In this document: positions 7,550 to 16,695 of the stretch, piece after piece | Numbering within the stretch: position 1 is the first letter of the stretch | Layout of the letters: the number at the start of each line of letters is the position of its first letter | Origin: CAZVKN01 sp964627035 | Lineage (GTDB): Bacteria; Electryoneota; AABM5-125-24; Hatepunaeales; Hatepunaeaceae | Direction of reading: 5' to 3' | DNA: 64,000 nt | Assembly: GCA_964627035.1 (NCBI GenBank) | Contig: CAZVKN010000015.1 | Span: 9,648 to 73,647, forward strand | Notes under the pieces: model-generated | Told to the model about the DNA's origin: nothing | The model's database searches: none | What the model saw: the letters and a program-made list of their open reading frames with translations, nothing else | Position numbers and translations under genes: made by a program

Positions 7550-10500
7550 TCAACGTATCAACAGAAGTTTTGCCGTTCTGTTCCCTACAGGAGTACCCAT
7601 TTTGAGTAGGTACATCCCAGATGGGAAGTCAATTGCATCGAAAACTACCTCATGTCGTCCCGGCTGTTTGACGGAATTCATCAACTCACGAACCTGTCTG
7701 CCATGGATGTCAAAGATGCTAATGTGGACGTTCCCCTGTTCTGGCACACTGTATGCAATTCGGGTTGAAGAATTAAACGGGTTGGGCCATGTTGATACAA
7801 TTTGCCACTCGGTCGGTAAAATTTCTTCCGGTTCGGTCACTGTGTTTGCCCAATTCACTGTAGTCGTGTCGCTCGGATTACTTTCTCCCGTAACGTACTC
7901 GGCTGTCACATAGTAGGAGAACTGATTGTCCGGTACACTGCTCAGATCATCCGTGAACAGATCATCTGTGATAAGTGTATCCAGCATGACAAACTGTCCC
8001 TGTCCTGCCTGACGATAGATTCGATATCCTGTAAGTTGGTCAGGAATATGATACTGCTCGTCCCGTCGGGGAGCTAACGGTGTCCCCCAGCTTAGCAGCA
8101 CACCTTCAGGAATGGACTCACCCACAATGTTTGTGGGAGCTTGAATGCTGGAAGGCATGCGAAGCTCTATGTCATCCAAGAACCAACCTTCAAATCCTAT
8201 TCCTTCATCTGTTGCGAAGCGGAACCTGATTTCAACATTATGCCCAACGAATTCTGACAGATCAAAAAATGCCTGCGTCCAATCGTGGTGACCGGAATAG
8301 CACCCCTGTCCTTCGGGAATCGGGCTGCGTCCGCCGTGAAGGACTTCATACGGGTAATGTGGTTCTCCTTCAGCACCTCCGGGATAAATAGTGTTCCAAC
8401 CGCGATGGTCAAGCCTCACCTCAAGCCAACCACCGTCATAAGCAAATCCTTCATGGTTGCGACTGGCATCCGCATCAATTTTATGCCAAAAAACCAGTTC
8501 TAACGGCTGTTCGATGTTAAACTCCGGCATATATAGCGCTGAGTTGACCATATCTTCATATGGCTGCCCCGGCTCGGGATGTCCTGCTTTCAGCGAGTTT
8601 GTCCCACCGTATGAGTGATTATCCCATCTCGTCAGATGCCATTGATCTACATATTGACGCTGAATAGGTGAATGTCCCCACATATCCGGATTGCGGTCAA
8701 AGTTGTAGAAGGTGCCACCGATTGGAATATCGAGGAGATGGGTGATTGTGAGCCCACGATCACCTACCAGACGGATATAGAGTACAGCTCGGTATGGATC
8801 CGGACACTCTTCCGAAACTTGTAACCTGAATGACAGATTAAAGTCAGCGACATCATTTGCTTCAACAATATCCAATCTCGACTCATCTTCCAGCACATCA
8901 ATGTATGGGTTTTCTGTGTGAAGCCGGGCAAAGATATTGCTTGCCATGCCTGAACCGTTATTTATCACACTGAACAGGACTTCAGCCTCTTCACCGGGAT
9001 CGAGTCGCCCGTTGTGGTTTCCGTCCTGATCCAATACAGTCAGGTAACGACCGCTCAGGACGGGTGCGTGAGTGTTGAACACAACATCCTGATTCCAGCT
9101 CAAACCGCTGTTGTCTTCAAAGGTCAACTGCAGCACAACACCGTGCAGATCGCCGCAGGTTGTGTCAATTTCTATTATGAACGGTTCATTAGGCAGAATC
9201 TCTGCATCAGGATTTATCCGCTCAAATCCGACTCTGTCGCGGGTGATTCTTACAGCAGGATAGGTGGTTTCAGCCCAAACAGTTAAACCATCCAAGGGCA
9301 CGTTGCCAAGATTGTGCACTGATATATTAACTTCAACGGTTTCACCGGGATTTGCCTTTCCATCTTCAATTCCACCGGTATCATTAATTATCAACTCTTC
9401 AACCCAGGGGAATCCTTCTGAATCGGAAATCGAATATATCTCAGTTTGGAAAGGAATTCTATTATGAGCGATCACTGACAGAGTAACCGATCCGGTCGGT
9501 AAGATCGGTTCCGGAATCTCCAGTACAGCTACACCTTGCTCATCGGTGAAACCGATGGAAATAATCTCACCGTCACGAGATAGACAAACAGTGGCGTTTG
9601 GAGTTTCGGCGACTGTAACCTCGTAGGTCTCGTCATTTATCGGAATGACTATGTGAAACTCCGGATTCATCTCAGTCGGGACATCAGTCCACATACTGAG
9701 TGCAGGATTGCCGAGAAGATTGGATGTGTAGTAGCACCATCTCATCAGCGGATTGTTACCAAACCAACCGGCGAGATCTTCTTTGGAATCTTCCTGTGCG
9801 CGTCCAATCGTTGTTATTCCCTCACCCATCAACGCATCCACAAACTCACGATGATAGTGCTGTGAAGGTCCGTTTGTGTTGTTTGTGCTCCCCCAACCGT
9901 AACGGCTGTTGGCTACGAAAGCAACGAAGCCGTTATTCATTTTTGCGGTGAATTGTTCGGCGATGCACTCAAGCTCAAAATTACCTGCGTGACACCCCTG
10001 CGAATATGCGATGTTAAAGCCTGCCGTCACGCCGTCATTGGTAATCAGACCATCGTTAACACCATTGAACTTCATCACATGATTTTCATTGGCATGACCA
10101 AGGTGATGGACAAAGTGATAACCTTCAGAGATCATCGGTGCGAGATCCTCAATAGGACTCCAGACTTCATCTCTGTCATAAAGTGTACGGTGAAAGTAGT
10201 GAAAGCGGTTTGGGTATCCGAGAGTAAAATGACCCCAAGTTTGTGCGCCACCATACACTTCATCCATATAATCACCGCCCCACACATTCCAGCCAAGATT
10301 CTCACCAACAGATAAAACTCTTAACACATCATCGGTTATAGGTTCATCACTGTACAGTTTTGTCTTCCTCAGCATCCGGAGTGCATCTTCCTCGTTATCG
10401 GCTGGGATTCTGCCGACAGCCATCTCTGCGAGAAGATCTGCCTCATTCGGCTCACCCCAAAGTGTATCACCATCCTGATTCCAATTTCCATCAAGTGCTG

Positions 10501-11503
10501 AGTAATAATAATCTGCAGGAATGTTTTCTGCTTGCTCCAAGCTGTCATCATTTTCAAAAGATGCGATACCATACAAACCACGATGAGGTACGTGCTGTAC
10601 GTCACCGAGCAGAAGCAGATAATCCATACTGAGGACATCGAAGGCATTAATAATCCCAGCACGAATTTTCTCCTGAGAATCTACACCATCGTGTGCCTGC
10701 AAGTAGCCTTCAACTGTTTCTACATAGGTCGGCGTGCCTCGGGTGTTGTGCCAATCTGCATATTCATTGGCACTCTCAACCAAGGCATTACTCGTGACGA
10801 TCAGCATGGGGCGAACTTCCGGCACATCACGGCGTGGATATTGTCCAAGTCCTTCAGGATTTTCAACTCTACTTTCTACCCAATTAAATGTCTCATCATC
10901 ACCACGGTAAAATCTCGCATAGCTTTCTTCACTTTGTTCATCTGATGCGGTTGAAATTGTCAATTGTGCGTCTGCGATGTATTCAAGCGAACCATCTGAC
11001 GGATTCCATCTTACCGGATGGATCAGACAGGATGCCAGTGAGATGCCTCTTTTCAGATGTGTGGTCAGCCCTGAAATCGGTTCAGCAGGATAAGGTGAGT
11101 CGCTGAGATAGATTTTGGGATCGGGTTCAGTTCGAGTTATCACAGGATCGCTCAATCGGTAAGCTTGCTGAGCAGGTTCAATTAGATATTTACCGGCAAC
11201 GGTTTCCCATTGGATATTTCTTAAGCGGAAGGATGTCGCATTTTCACCCGGAGGCAGCACAGTCCAAATATCCTTTGAAGGCAGTGAAGGTGCACCGGCT
11301 CTTTCGAAATTATGAGATCCCGACATGGTGACATGATGGAATCCTTCTATACTTTCAATGGAAGGAGGGCTAAAACTTATATTTGCATTTATCTGATCTC
11401 CATACAGCGGTTGGAACAGCACTGATAGAGAAGTGAATATCGAAAGAAAGATGGTTGATGGAATAAATTGATTAAATGATTTTGTCGTAAAAGACTTTAC
11501 CAT
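7550..11503 (-). CDS. Gingipain-like C25 cysteine peptidase with sorting tail
   Basis: A secreted protease of more than 1,300 residues. The first ATG is at 11563, but an ATG at 11503 has a GAGG Shine-Dalgarno six nt upstream and opens directly into a signal peptide, so that start is used. A propeptide-like region precedes the C25 domain, where MLIVTSNAL, LLLLGDVQHVP, and the probable catalytic pair HHLGH (around residue 485 of the long form) and SQGCHAG (around 523) are visible. Several Ig-like/CARDB-like domains and a jelly-roll-like carbohydrate-binding region (EGWFLDDIELR) follow. The last 85 residues are a type IX-like sorting tail (WPNPFNSSTRIAYSV, DIHGRQVREL, SGMYLLKM). Predicted to be exported and attached or released at the cell surface. 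Confidence 0.92.
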   Translation of the reverse strand: MVKSFTTKSFNQFIPSTIFLSIFTSLSVLFQPLYGDQINANISFSPPSIESIEGFHHVTMSGSHNFERAGAPSLPSKDIWTVLPPGENATSFRLRNIQWETVAGKYLIEPAQQAYRLSDPVITRTEPDPKIYLSDSPYPAEPISGLTTHLKRGISLASCLIHPVRWNPSDGSLEYIADAQLTISTASDEQSEESYARFYRGDDETFNWVESRVENPEGLGQYPRRDVPEVRPMLIVTSNALVESANEYADWHNTRGTPTYVETVEGYLQAHDGVDSQEKIRAGIINAFDVLSMDYLLLLGDVQHVPHRGLYGIASFENDDSLEQAENIPADYYYSALDGNWNQDGDTLWGEPNEADLLAEMAVGRIPADNEEDALRMLRKTKLYSDEPITDDVLRVLSVGENLGWNVWGGDYMDEVYGGAQTWGHFTLGYPNRFHYFHRTLYDRDEVWSPIEDLAPMISEGYHFVHHLGHANENHVMKFNGVNDGLITNDGVTAGFNIAYSQGCHAGNFELECIAEQFTAKMNNGFVAFVANSRYGWGSTNNTNGPSQHYHREFVDALMGEGITTIGRAQEDSKEDLAGWFGNNPLMRWCYYTSNLLGNPALSMWTDVPTEMNPEFHIVIPINDETYEVTVAETPNATVCLSRDGEIISIGFTDEQGVAVLEIPEPILPTGSVTLSVIAHNRIPFQTEIYSISDSEGFPWVEELIINDTGGIEDGKANPGETVEVNISVHNLGNVPLDGLTVWAETTYPAVRITRDRVGFERINPDAEILPNEPFIIEIDTTCGDLHGVVLQLTFEDNSGLSWNQDVVFNTHAPVLSGRYLTVLDQDGNHNGRLDPGEEAEVLFSVINNGSGMASNIFARLHTENPYIDVLEDESRLDIVEANDVADFNLSFRLQVSEECPDPYRAVLYIRLVGDRGLTITHLLDIPIGGTFYNFDRNPDMWGHSPIQRQYVDQWHLTRWDNHSYGGTNSLKAGHPEPGQPYEDMVNSALYMPEFNIEQPLELVFWHKIDADASRNHEGFAYDGGWLEVRLDHRGWNTIYPGGAEGEPHYPYEVLHGGRSPIPEGQGCYSGHHDWTQAFFDLSEFVGHNVEIRFRFATDEGIGFEGWFLDDIELRMPSSIQAPTNIVGESIPEGVLLSWGTPLAPRRDEQYHIPDQLTGYRIYRQAGQGQFVMLDTLITDDLFTDDLSSVPDNQFSYYVTAEYVTGESNPSDTTTVNWANTVTEPEEILPTEWQIVSTWPNPFNSSTRIAYSVPEQGNVHISIFDIHGRQVRELMNSVKQPGRHEVVFDAIDFPSGMYLLKMGTPVGNRTAKLLLIR

Positions 11504-11563
11504 TGAGAACCTCATACTTGGTAACTCAGAGTGAAATTTTTGCACTATTTGAAAAATCTGCAC

Positions 11564-11941
11564 GGATCGCCTTCTTGTCTGCGCAAAAAGTTGTGTTTGT
11601 GGCTAAAGGATCAACGAACAGATTCAATTCTGTAATAACGTACGCAAAAACCTTACCGAAAATTGAGAATTCAACCATTTTGCATCTTAATTACGCAGTG
11701 AGACACAGAATAGTGTCACCAAACCGCTGCAAATAAGAAGAAAACTATAGAAATATTATGTTATATTGTAATTCGGTCTGCTATATGTATAATCTTTCTA
11801 AAATAACACTATTCAGCTTAGTGCGCAGTGAGGTTTATCACAGAACATTCTTGACACTCAATAATATGCTTGTTATATTTTACTCATAATTTAAGAACAT
11901 TATCATAAAACTGTTATGTACGCAAGAGCAAAGGAGAAATA
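11564..11941. other. Divergent intergenic region before tdh
   Basis: About 380-440 nt of AT-rich DNA separate the minus-strand protease from tdh. No convincing reading frame is present. It contains the tdh promoter (11851-11879) and the AAGGAG Shine-Dalgarno at 11931. Nothing else was recognised, and a promoter for the protease was not identified. Confidence 0.6.
11851..11879 (+). promoter_or_regulatory. Promoter of tdh
   Basis: TTGACA (11851-11856), a 17-nt spacer and TATATT (11874-11879) form a near-consensus sigma-70 promoter. The expected transcript start near 11886 leaves about 55 nt of leader before the TTG start of tdh. Confidence 0.7.
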
Positions 11942-12922
11942 TTGAAAAAAGAGATTAAAAATATTCTGGTTACCGGCGCAGTCGGTCAGATCGGATCGGA
12001 ATTAACCTTAGAGTTACGCAAGAGATACGGTGCTGAGAATGTCATCGCCACCGGACGCAAGACCGAGCCTTCAGATGAACTCCGTGATTCAGGTCCATTC
12101 CACTTCATTAATGTTAATGATACAGCTTCAGTAGAAGAGATAGTTAAAAAGTATGATATTGACACTGTTGTTCACATGGCAGCAATCCTGTCAGCGGTGG
12201 GGGAGAAGAACCCTCAGCTCTGTTGGGATGTTAATATGAACGGCACAATTACCATTCTTGAGCTTGGATTGAAATACGATATGGCAAGGATAGTTATTCC
12301 GAGTTCGATTGCGGTATGGGGTGCGGGTGTGCCTCTCGACAATACACCTCAGGAAACTGTTCTGAAACCGAGTACCATGTACGGTGTGACAAAGGTTTGC
12401 GGTGAGTTGCTGTGCGATTATTATGTCCAGCGATTTGGTCTCGATATTCGAGGATTGCGGTATCCGGGAATCATATCGTATGAAACCCTCCCGGGTGGCG
12501 GCACAACCGACTATGCTGTTGCCATCTATTATGAAGCTATTGACAAGGGTAAATATACTTGCTTTGTCAAGGAAGACACCAAGCTGCCGATGATGTACAT
12601 GCCTGATGCGATTAACGGCACGATCCAGTTAATGGAAGCCGACTTCGACAGGCTAATCCATCACTCTGATTTTAACCATGCAGCGATGAGTTTCTCAGTG
12701 ACAGATTTGGCGAATTCCATCAAGAAGCATATCCCTGACTTTGAGGTGACTTATGAGCCTGATTACCGTCAGGCGATTGCCGACTCATGGCCCAACTCGA
12801 TTGATGATTCAGCCGCGCGTGAAGAGTGGGGTTGGAAACCGGAATGGGATTTAGACGCGATGACTAAGGATATGCTCAAGAATTTGCGGTTGAGAAAAGA
12901 AGCCGGAACGCTCTACAGGTAG
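11942..12922 (+). CDS. tdh: L-threonine 3-dehydrogenase, short-chain (SDR) type
   Basis: Probably oxidises L-threonine with NAD to 2-amino-3-ketobutyrate in the cytoplasm. The 326-residue protein is an extended SDR: Rossmann motif TGAVGQIG near residue 12, HMAA after the fourth strand, SSIAVWG, and the catalytic YGVTK (Tyr-x3-Lys). The closing region (SWPNSIDDSAAREEWGWKP) is characteristic of the UDP-glucose-epimerase-like threonine dehydrogenases of animals and Flavobacterium, not of the zinc-dependent E. coli enzyme. The start is TTG with AAGGAG five nt upstream. kbl lies 1.6 kb downstream, completing the threonine-to-glycine route. The function is well supported by sequence type plus context; substrate is inferred. 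Confidence 0.9.
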   Translation: MKKEIKNILVTGAVGQIGSELTLELRKRYGAENVIATGRKTEPSDELRDSGPFHFINVNDTASVEEIVKKYDIDTVVHMAAILSAVGEKNPQLCWDVNMNGTITILELGLKYDMARIVIPSSIAVWGAGVPLDNTPQETVLKPSTMYGVTKVCGELLCDYYVQRFGLDIRGLRYPGIISYETLPGGGTTDYAVAIYYEAIDKGKYTCFVKEDTKLPMMYMPDAINGTIQLMEADFDRLIHHSDFNHAAMSFSVTDLANSIKKHIPDFEVTYEPDYRQAIADSWPNSIDDSAAREEWGWKPEWDLDAMTKDMLKNLRLRKEAGTLYR

Positions 12923-12943
12923 AGATATTACGGATCATGTAAA

Positions 12944-14491
12944 ATGCCGTTTCTGTTCACACTACTGTCACTGTTACTTGTATCATCTGCTTATGGTCAG
13001 GAAATTCGTGAGATAGGTAGAGTTGAAACGGCAGATTTGGCACATGGAGTGGTGATTGTCGGTGATTATGCCTATGTGGCTGATTACCGTGAAGGATTGC
13101 GGATTATTGATGTTTCGGAACCGGCAGAACCGGAGGAGGTTGGATTCATTGACACTCCGGGATTAGCGTATGATGTGGTCGTTGAGGGAGAATATGCGTA
13201 TGTGGTGGATGCACAGGCTGGATTGCAAGTAGTCAATATTGCGGATCCGACAGATCCTGCTGAGGCTGGATCGTTGGACACACCCGGTATGGCGCATGGA
13301 ATTTCAGTGGTAGAGCAGATTGCTTATGTGGCTGACGGTAACGGCGGTTTGCGGATTATTGATGTGACACAGCCGGATTCGCTCTTTGAGATAGCGAGCA
13401 TAGATACCATAGGAATTGTATCTGGAATTTCTGTTCTAGGTGACTTGGCTTACCTTGCATGTGGATATGCAGGGCTGAAAATAGTAGATATTTCCTCACC
13501 TGCAGAACCGGAGTTAATCAGTTCAGGTGATACAGAGGAGATGGCTACAGACATCTTTGTAAGTGGTGATATTGCATATCTCGCCTGTAGGGAAGAGGGA
13601 CTCGTCATTTTCGATGTTTCAGACCCTGAAGAACCTGTTGAGGTAGCCGTTTGCGATTCTGTCGGTGTTGCATTTGACGTTGTAGTGGAAGATGGCTTTG
13701 CGTATGTAGGTGATCAAAGTTTCGGCTTTCATATTGTGGATGTGTCAAACCCTGAAGAACCGTTCAGGGTAGGAGGCTATGACACAGAGGATGCAGCGTA
13801 CGGACTCGTCTTTTCCGATGAATATTTGTACGTTGCTGACCATGCTGGTGGACTGTCTATCTATGATTGTTCAGAAGTAACAGACGGAATCCCGGTGATT
13901 ACGGTGTCGGCTGATAGTCTCGATTTTGGAGAATTGATTATCGGTCAAAGTCTTGAAAGAAACCTGACTATCAGCAATGAAGGTGAAGTAACCCTTGAGC
14001 TGTATGATGTCATTATAGACAGTGAGTCTTTCTACACAGAATTTCGTGATCCAATTGAAATAGAACCTGATTCATCTGTTGATATAGCTATAGGTTTTGT
14101 ACCTGAAGATACAGTATTACATGAAGGGCAGTTAACTATCCTGTCCAACGACCGTCATAACGATTCGCTTACTGTTTACATGAGGGGCAGAGGTCTGCCG
14201 ATGACTGTGTCGGACGAGGTGTATCTGCCGAATAAAATTGCTTTGACAACATATCCGAATCCATTTAATAGTAAGGTTACAATTGTAGTTATGATTGATG
14301 ACTTAAAGAATAACTTGCTCTTCATTTTTGATGTGAACGGACGGAAAATTGCTGATCTGCGGGATGGAATTACAACAATTGGCAAGAATGAGATAATTTG
14401 GGATGCGAGTGGATTGGCGGATGGGTCTTATAATATTAGTTTACAGACTGAAAATAAAACGATTAGTTCAATAATTACATTAATAAAATAA
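12944..14491 (+). CDS. Secreted LVIVD-repeat beta-propeller with sorting tail
   Basis: A 515-residue exported protein. A signal peptide (FLFTLLSLLLVSSAYG) is followed by about seven LVIVD repeats of 42 residues, each with a YAYVAD-type strand, GL.I.DVS and a P.EP turn (residues 20-320). Then comes an ASH/DUF1573-like immunoglobulin domain (DSLDFGELIIG, TISNEGEVTLEL) and a short type IX-like sorting tail (YPNPFNSKVTI, DVNGRKIADL, ADGSYNISL). LVIVD propellers usually act as surface binding scaffolds; no ligand can be named. It stands between tdh and kbl, 21 nt after tdh and 49 nt before kbl, without a terminator, so it is probably in the same transcript although it has no obvious role in threonine catabolism. 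Confidence 0.9.
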   Translation: MPFLFTLLSLLLVSSAYGQEIREIGRVETADLAHGVVIVGDYAYVADYREGLRIIDVSEPAEPEEVGFIDTPGLAYDVVVEGEYAYVVDAQAGLQVVNIADPTDPAEAGSLDTPGMAHGISVVEQIAYVADGNGGLRIIDVTQPDSLFEIASIDTIGIVSGISVLGDLAYLACGYAGLKIVDISSPAEPELISSGDTEEMATDIFVSGDIAYLACREEGLVIFDVSDPEEPVEVAVCDSVGVAFDVVVEDGFAYVGDQSFGFHIVDVSNPEEPFRVGGYDTEDAAYGLVFSDEYLYVADHAGGLSIYDCSEVTDGIPVITVSADSLDFGELIIGQSLERNLTISNEGEVTLELYDVIIDSESFYTEFRDPIEIEPDSSVDIAIGFVPEDTVLHEGQLTILSNDRHNDSLTVYMRGRGLPMTVSDEVYLPNKIALTTYPNPFNSKVTIVVMIDDLKNNLLFIFDVNGRKIADLRDGITTIGKNEIIWDASGLADGSYNISLQTENKTISSIITLIK

Positions 14492-14540
14492 CTACTTTAA
14501 GAATTAAATTCTAAAGCAATAAAAACAAAATGGAGTCTTA

Positions 14541-15788
14541 ATGTACGGACAAATTAAAGATGACCTGATCAAGGAACTGCAAGAGGTTCGCGAAGCAGGT
14601 CTGTACAAAGAAGAACGTTTTATCCACGGACCACAGGGTGCTGATATTGATGTCGAATATCCGGAAGAAGCTCCCCGTGAGGAAGTGATAAACTTCTGCG
14701 CAAATAACTATCTCGGTCTCTCCAGTCATCAGAGTGTGCTTGACGCCGCTCACAAGGGCTTGGAAGAGCGCGGTTACGGTATGTCATCTGTCCGCTTTAT
14801 CTGCGGAACACAGGACATCCACCGTGAATTGGAAATGAAAATATCAAAGTTCCTTGGAACTGAGGATACAATTCTTTATTCATCATGCTTTGATGCCAAT
14901 GGTGGTCTGTTTGAAGTATTTATGAAAAAAGAAGATGCGATCATTACCGATGCATTAAACCACGCCTCAATTATTGACGGTATTCGTCTGAGTAAAGCCA
15001 AAAGGTACATCTATGCCAACAATGATATGGATGCCCTCGAAGCGAAACTGAAAGAAGCTGATGCCAACGGTGCACGCTACAAGATGGTATGTACTGATGG
15101 TGCTTTTTCAATGGACGGAAACGTAGCTCAATTGGACAAGATCTGTGATCTGGCTGAAAAATATAATGCTCTGGTCATGTTCGATGACTCGCACTGCACC
15201 GGATTCATCGGTAAGACAGGTCGTGGTACTCATGAGCATTGTGGCTGTATGGATCGCATTGACATCATCACCAGCACACTTGGTAAAGCCATGGGTGGTG
15301 CATCAGGTGGCTTCACATCCGGTCGTAAAGAGATGATCGAGATGCTGCGTCAACGTTCACGCCCATATCTGTTCTCCAACAGTCTTGCTCCGGTTGTTGT
15401 CAAGGCAGCAATTCAGGTGGTTGATATGCTTTCTGAGACTACCGAGCTTCGTGACAAGCTGGAATGGAACACTATGTACTTCCGTGAGAAGATGACCGAT
15501 ATTGGCTTCGACATCACACCGGGTGTCCATCCGATTGTCCCGATTATGCTGTACAACGCAAAGCTGTCTCAGGACATCGCTCGTGACCTGTACTATGAAG
15601 GCATCTATGTGATTGGATTCTTCTATCCGGTTGTCGGGAAAGGATTGGCACGCATTAGAGTACAGCTCTCCGCCGGACATGACAAAGTGCATATTGATAA
15701 GGCTCTGGCAGCCTTTGAAAGAATCGGAAAGAAATACGATGTTCTCGGAAAATCGAAAGATCAGATTATCGAGATGTATGGCGAGTAA
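14541..15788 (+). CDS. kbl: 2-amino-3-ketobutyrate CoA ligase (glycine C-acetyltransferase)
   Basis: A PLP enzyme of the alpha-oxoamine synthase family that cleaves 2-amino-3-ketobutyrate with CoA to glycine and acetyl-CoA. At 415 residues it shows INFCANNYLGLSSH, GYGMSSVRFICGTQ, DALNHASIIDGIRLS, DDSHCTGFIG and the PLP-lysine motif STLGKAMGG. The RPYLFSNSLAP segment and C-terminal RIRVQLSAGH also match Kbl. The last two are diagnostic for Kbl over the related BioF. It acts after Tdh. A strong terminator follows. Confidence 0.95.
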   Translation: MYGQIKDDLIKELQEVREAGLYKEERFIHGPQGADIDVEYPEEAPREEVINFCANNYLGLSSHQSVLDAAHKGLEERGYGMSSVRFICGTQDIHRELEMKISKFLGTEDTILYSSCFDANGGLFEVFMKKEDAIITDALNHASIIDGIRLSKAKRYIYANNDMDALEAKLKEADANGARYKMVCTDGAFSMDGNVAQLDKICDLAEKYNALVMFDDSHCTGFIGKTGRGTHEHCGCMDRIDIITSTLGKAMGGASGGFTSGRKEMIEMLRQRSRPYLFSNSLAPVVVKAAIQVVDMLSETTELRDKLEWNTMYFREKMTDIGFDITPGVHPIVPIMLYNAKLSQDIARDLYYEGIYVIGFFYPVVGKGLARIRVQLSAGHDKVHIDKALAAFERIGKKYDVLGKSKDQIIEMYGE

Positions 15789-15810
15789 TTGCCATTGTAT
15801 GATTGTCATT

Positions 15811-15839
15811 AAGGGCTCGCATTGTGAGCCCTTTTTTTT
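15811..15839 (+). terminator. Rho-independent terminator after kbl
   Basis: AAGGGCTC pairs with GAGCCCTT around a seven-base loop and runs straight into nine T residues. It ends the tdh-LVIVD-kbl unit. Confidence 0.92.
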
Positions 15840-15939
15840 TGACAATTTTTCTGATTTTATCGAGTGCAATATACTGCAAAGATGCTTTTATCAGATTTTC
15901 ATGTTACCTTTCATGTTTAACAAGAAACAGTGGTAATAG

Positions 15940-16695
15940 ATGATAATATTATTAACCAATGATGACGGGATTTATGATCCCGGGTTGATGGCTTTGAAAA
16001 AATCATTGGAAGGACTCGGCGAGCTGTGGGTGGTCGCTCCTGCGGTTCAACAGAGCGGTATGAGTCACGCTTTTTCGGTGTTTACAACGTTACGTGTCGA
16101 AAAAGTAAATATAAATGGCGATAAATTTGGTTATTCGGTTTCCGGAACCCCCGCTGATGCTGTGAAGATTGCGTTAAGATCAATACTGCCCGAAAAACCG
16201 GGACTGGTCGTTTCGGGTATTAATAACGGCTCTAATGAAGGGATAAATGTGCTTTACAGTGGAACTATAGCTGCAGCAATGGAGGGTACGATAGCCGGAA
16301 TACCGTCTATTGCAGTATCGGTGAAATATGCCGTTAAGCAGGATTACACATTTGCAGCTCGATTCGCTTGCCAAATTTGTGAGAAGACATTGAAACATGG
16401 TCTTCCTTACGGTACAATGTTAAGCGTTAACATCCCGTCTCTGTCTGAATCTAAAATAAAAGGTGTGAAGATTGCACGCCAAGCCGATTCTTATTATGAT
16501 GAAGAGATTGAGGAGCGAATTGATCCCCGCAATCTGAAATACTATTGGATCGGTGGCAGTTGCAAAATGATCGGGACTGACAGAAATAACGACATGTCTG
16601 CAATTGAGGATAATTACATAGCAATAACCCCAATAAGAACTCAAACTACTGATGAAAAAATGTTGACTGAACTTAAGGAGTGGAATCTTGAGTGA
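15940..16695 (+). CDS. surE: 5'/3'-nucleotidase SurE
   Basis: A metal-dependent phosphatase acting on nucleoside monophosphates. The N-terminal LLTNDDGI motif (D8-D9) supplies metal ligands. VVAPAVQQSGMSHAF, YSVSGTPADAVKIAL, VVSGINNGSNEG and VLYSGTIAAAMEG are all SurE signatures. Length 251 is usual. The stop overlaps the start of guaA by 8 nt, and the gene carries the AAGGAG used for guaA, so the two are translationally coupled; both act on purine nucleotides. Confidence 0.96.
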   Translation: MIILLTNDDGIYDPGLMALKKSLEGLGELWVVAPAVQQSGMSHAFSVFTTLRVEKVNINGDKFGYSVSGTPADAVKIALRSILPEKPGLVVSGINNGSNEGINVLYSGTIAAAMEGTIAGIPSIAVSVKYAVKQDYTFAARFACQICEKTLKHGLPYGTMLSVNIPSLSESKIKGVKIARQADSYYDEEIEERIDPRNLKYYWIGGSCKMIGTDRNNDMSAIEDNYIAITPIRTQTTDEKMLTELKEWNLE

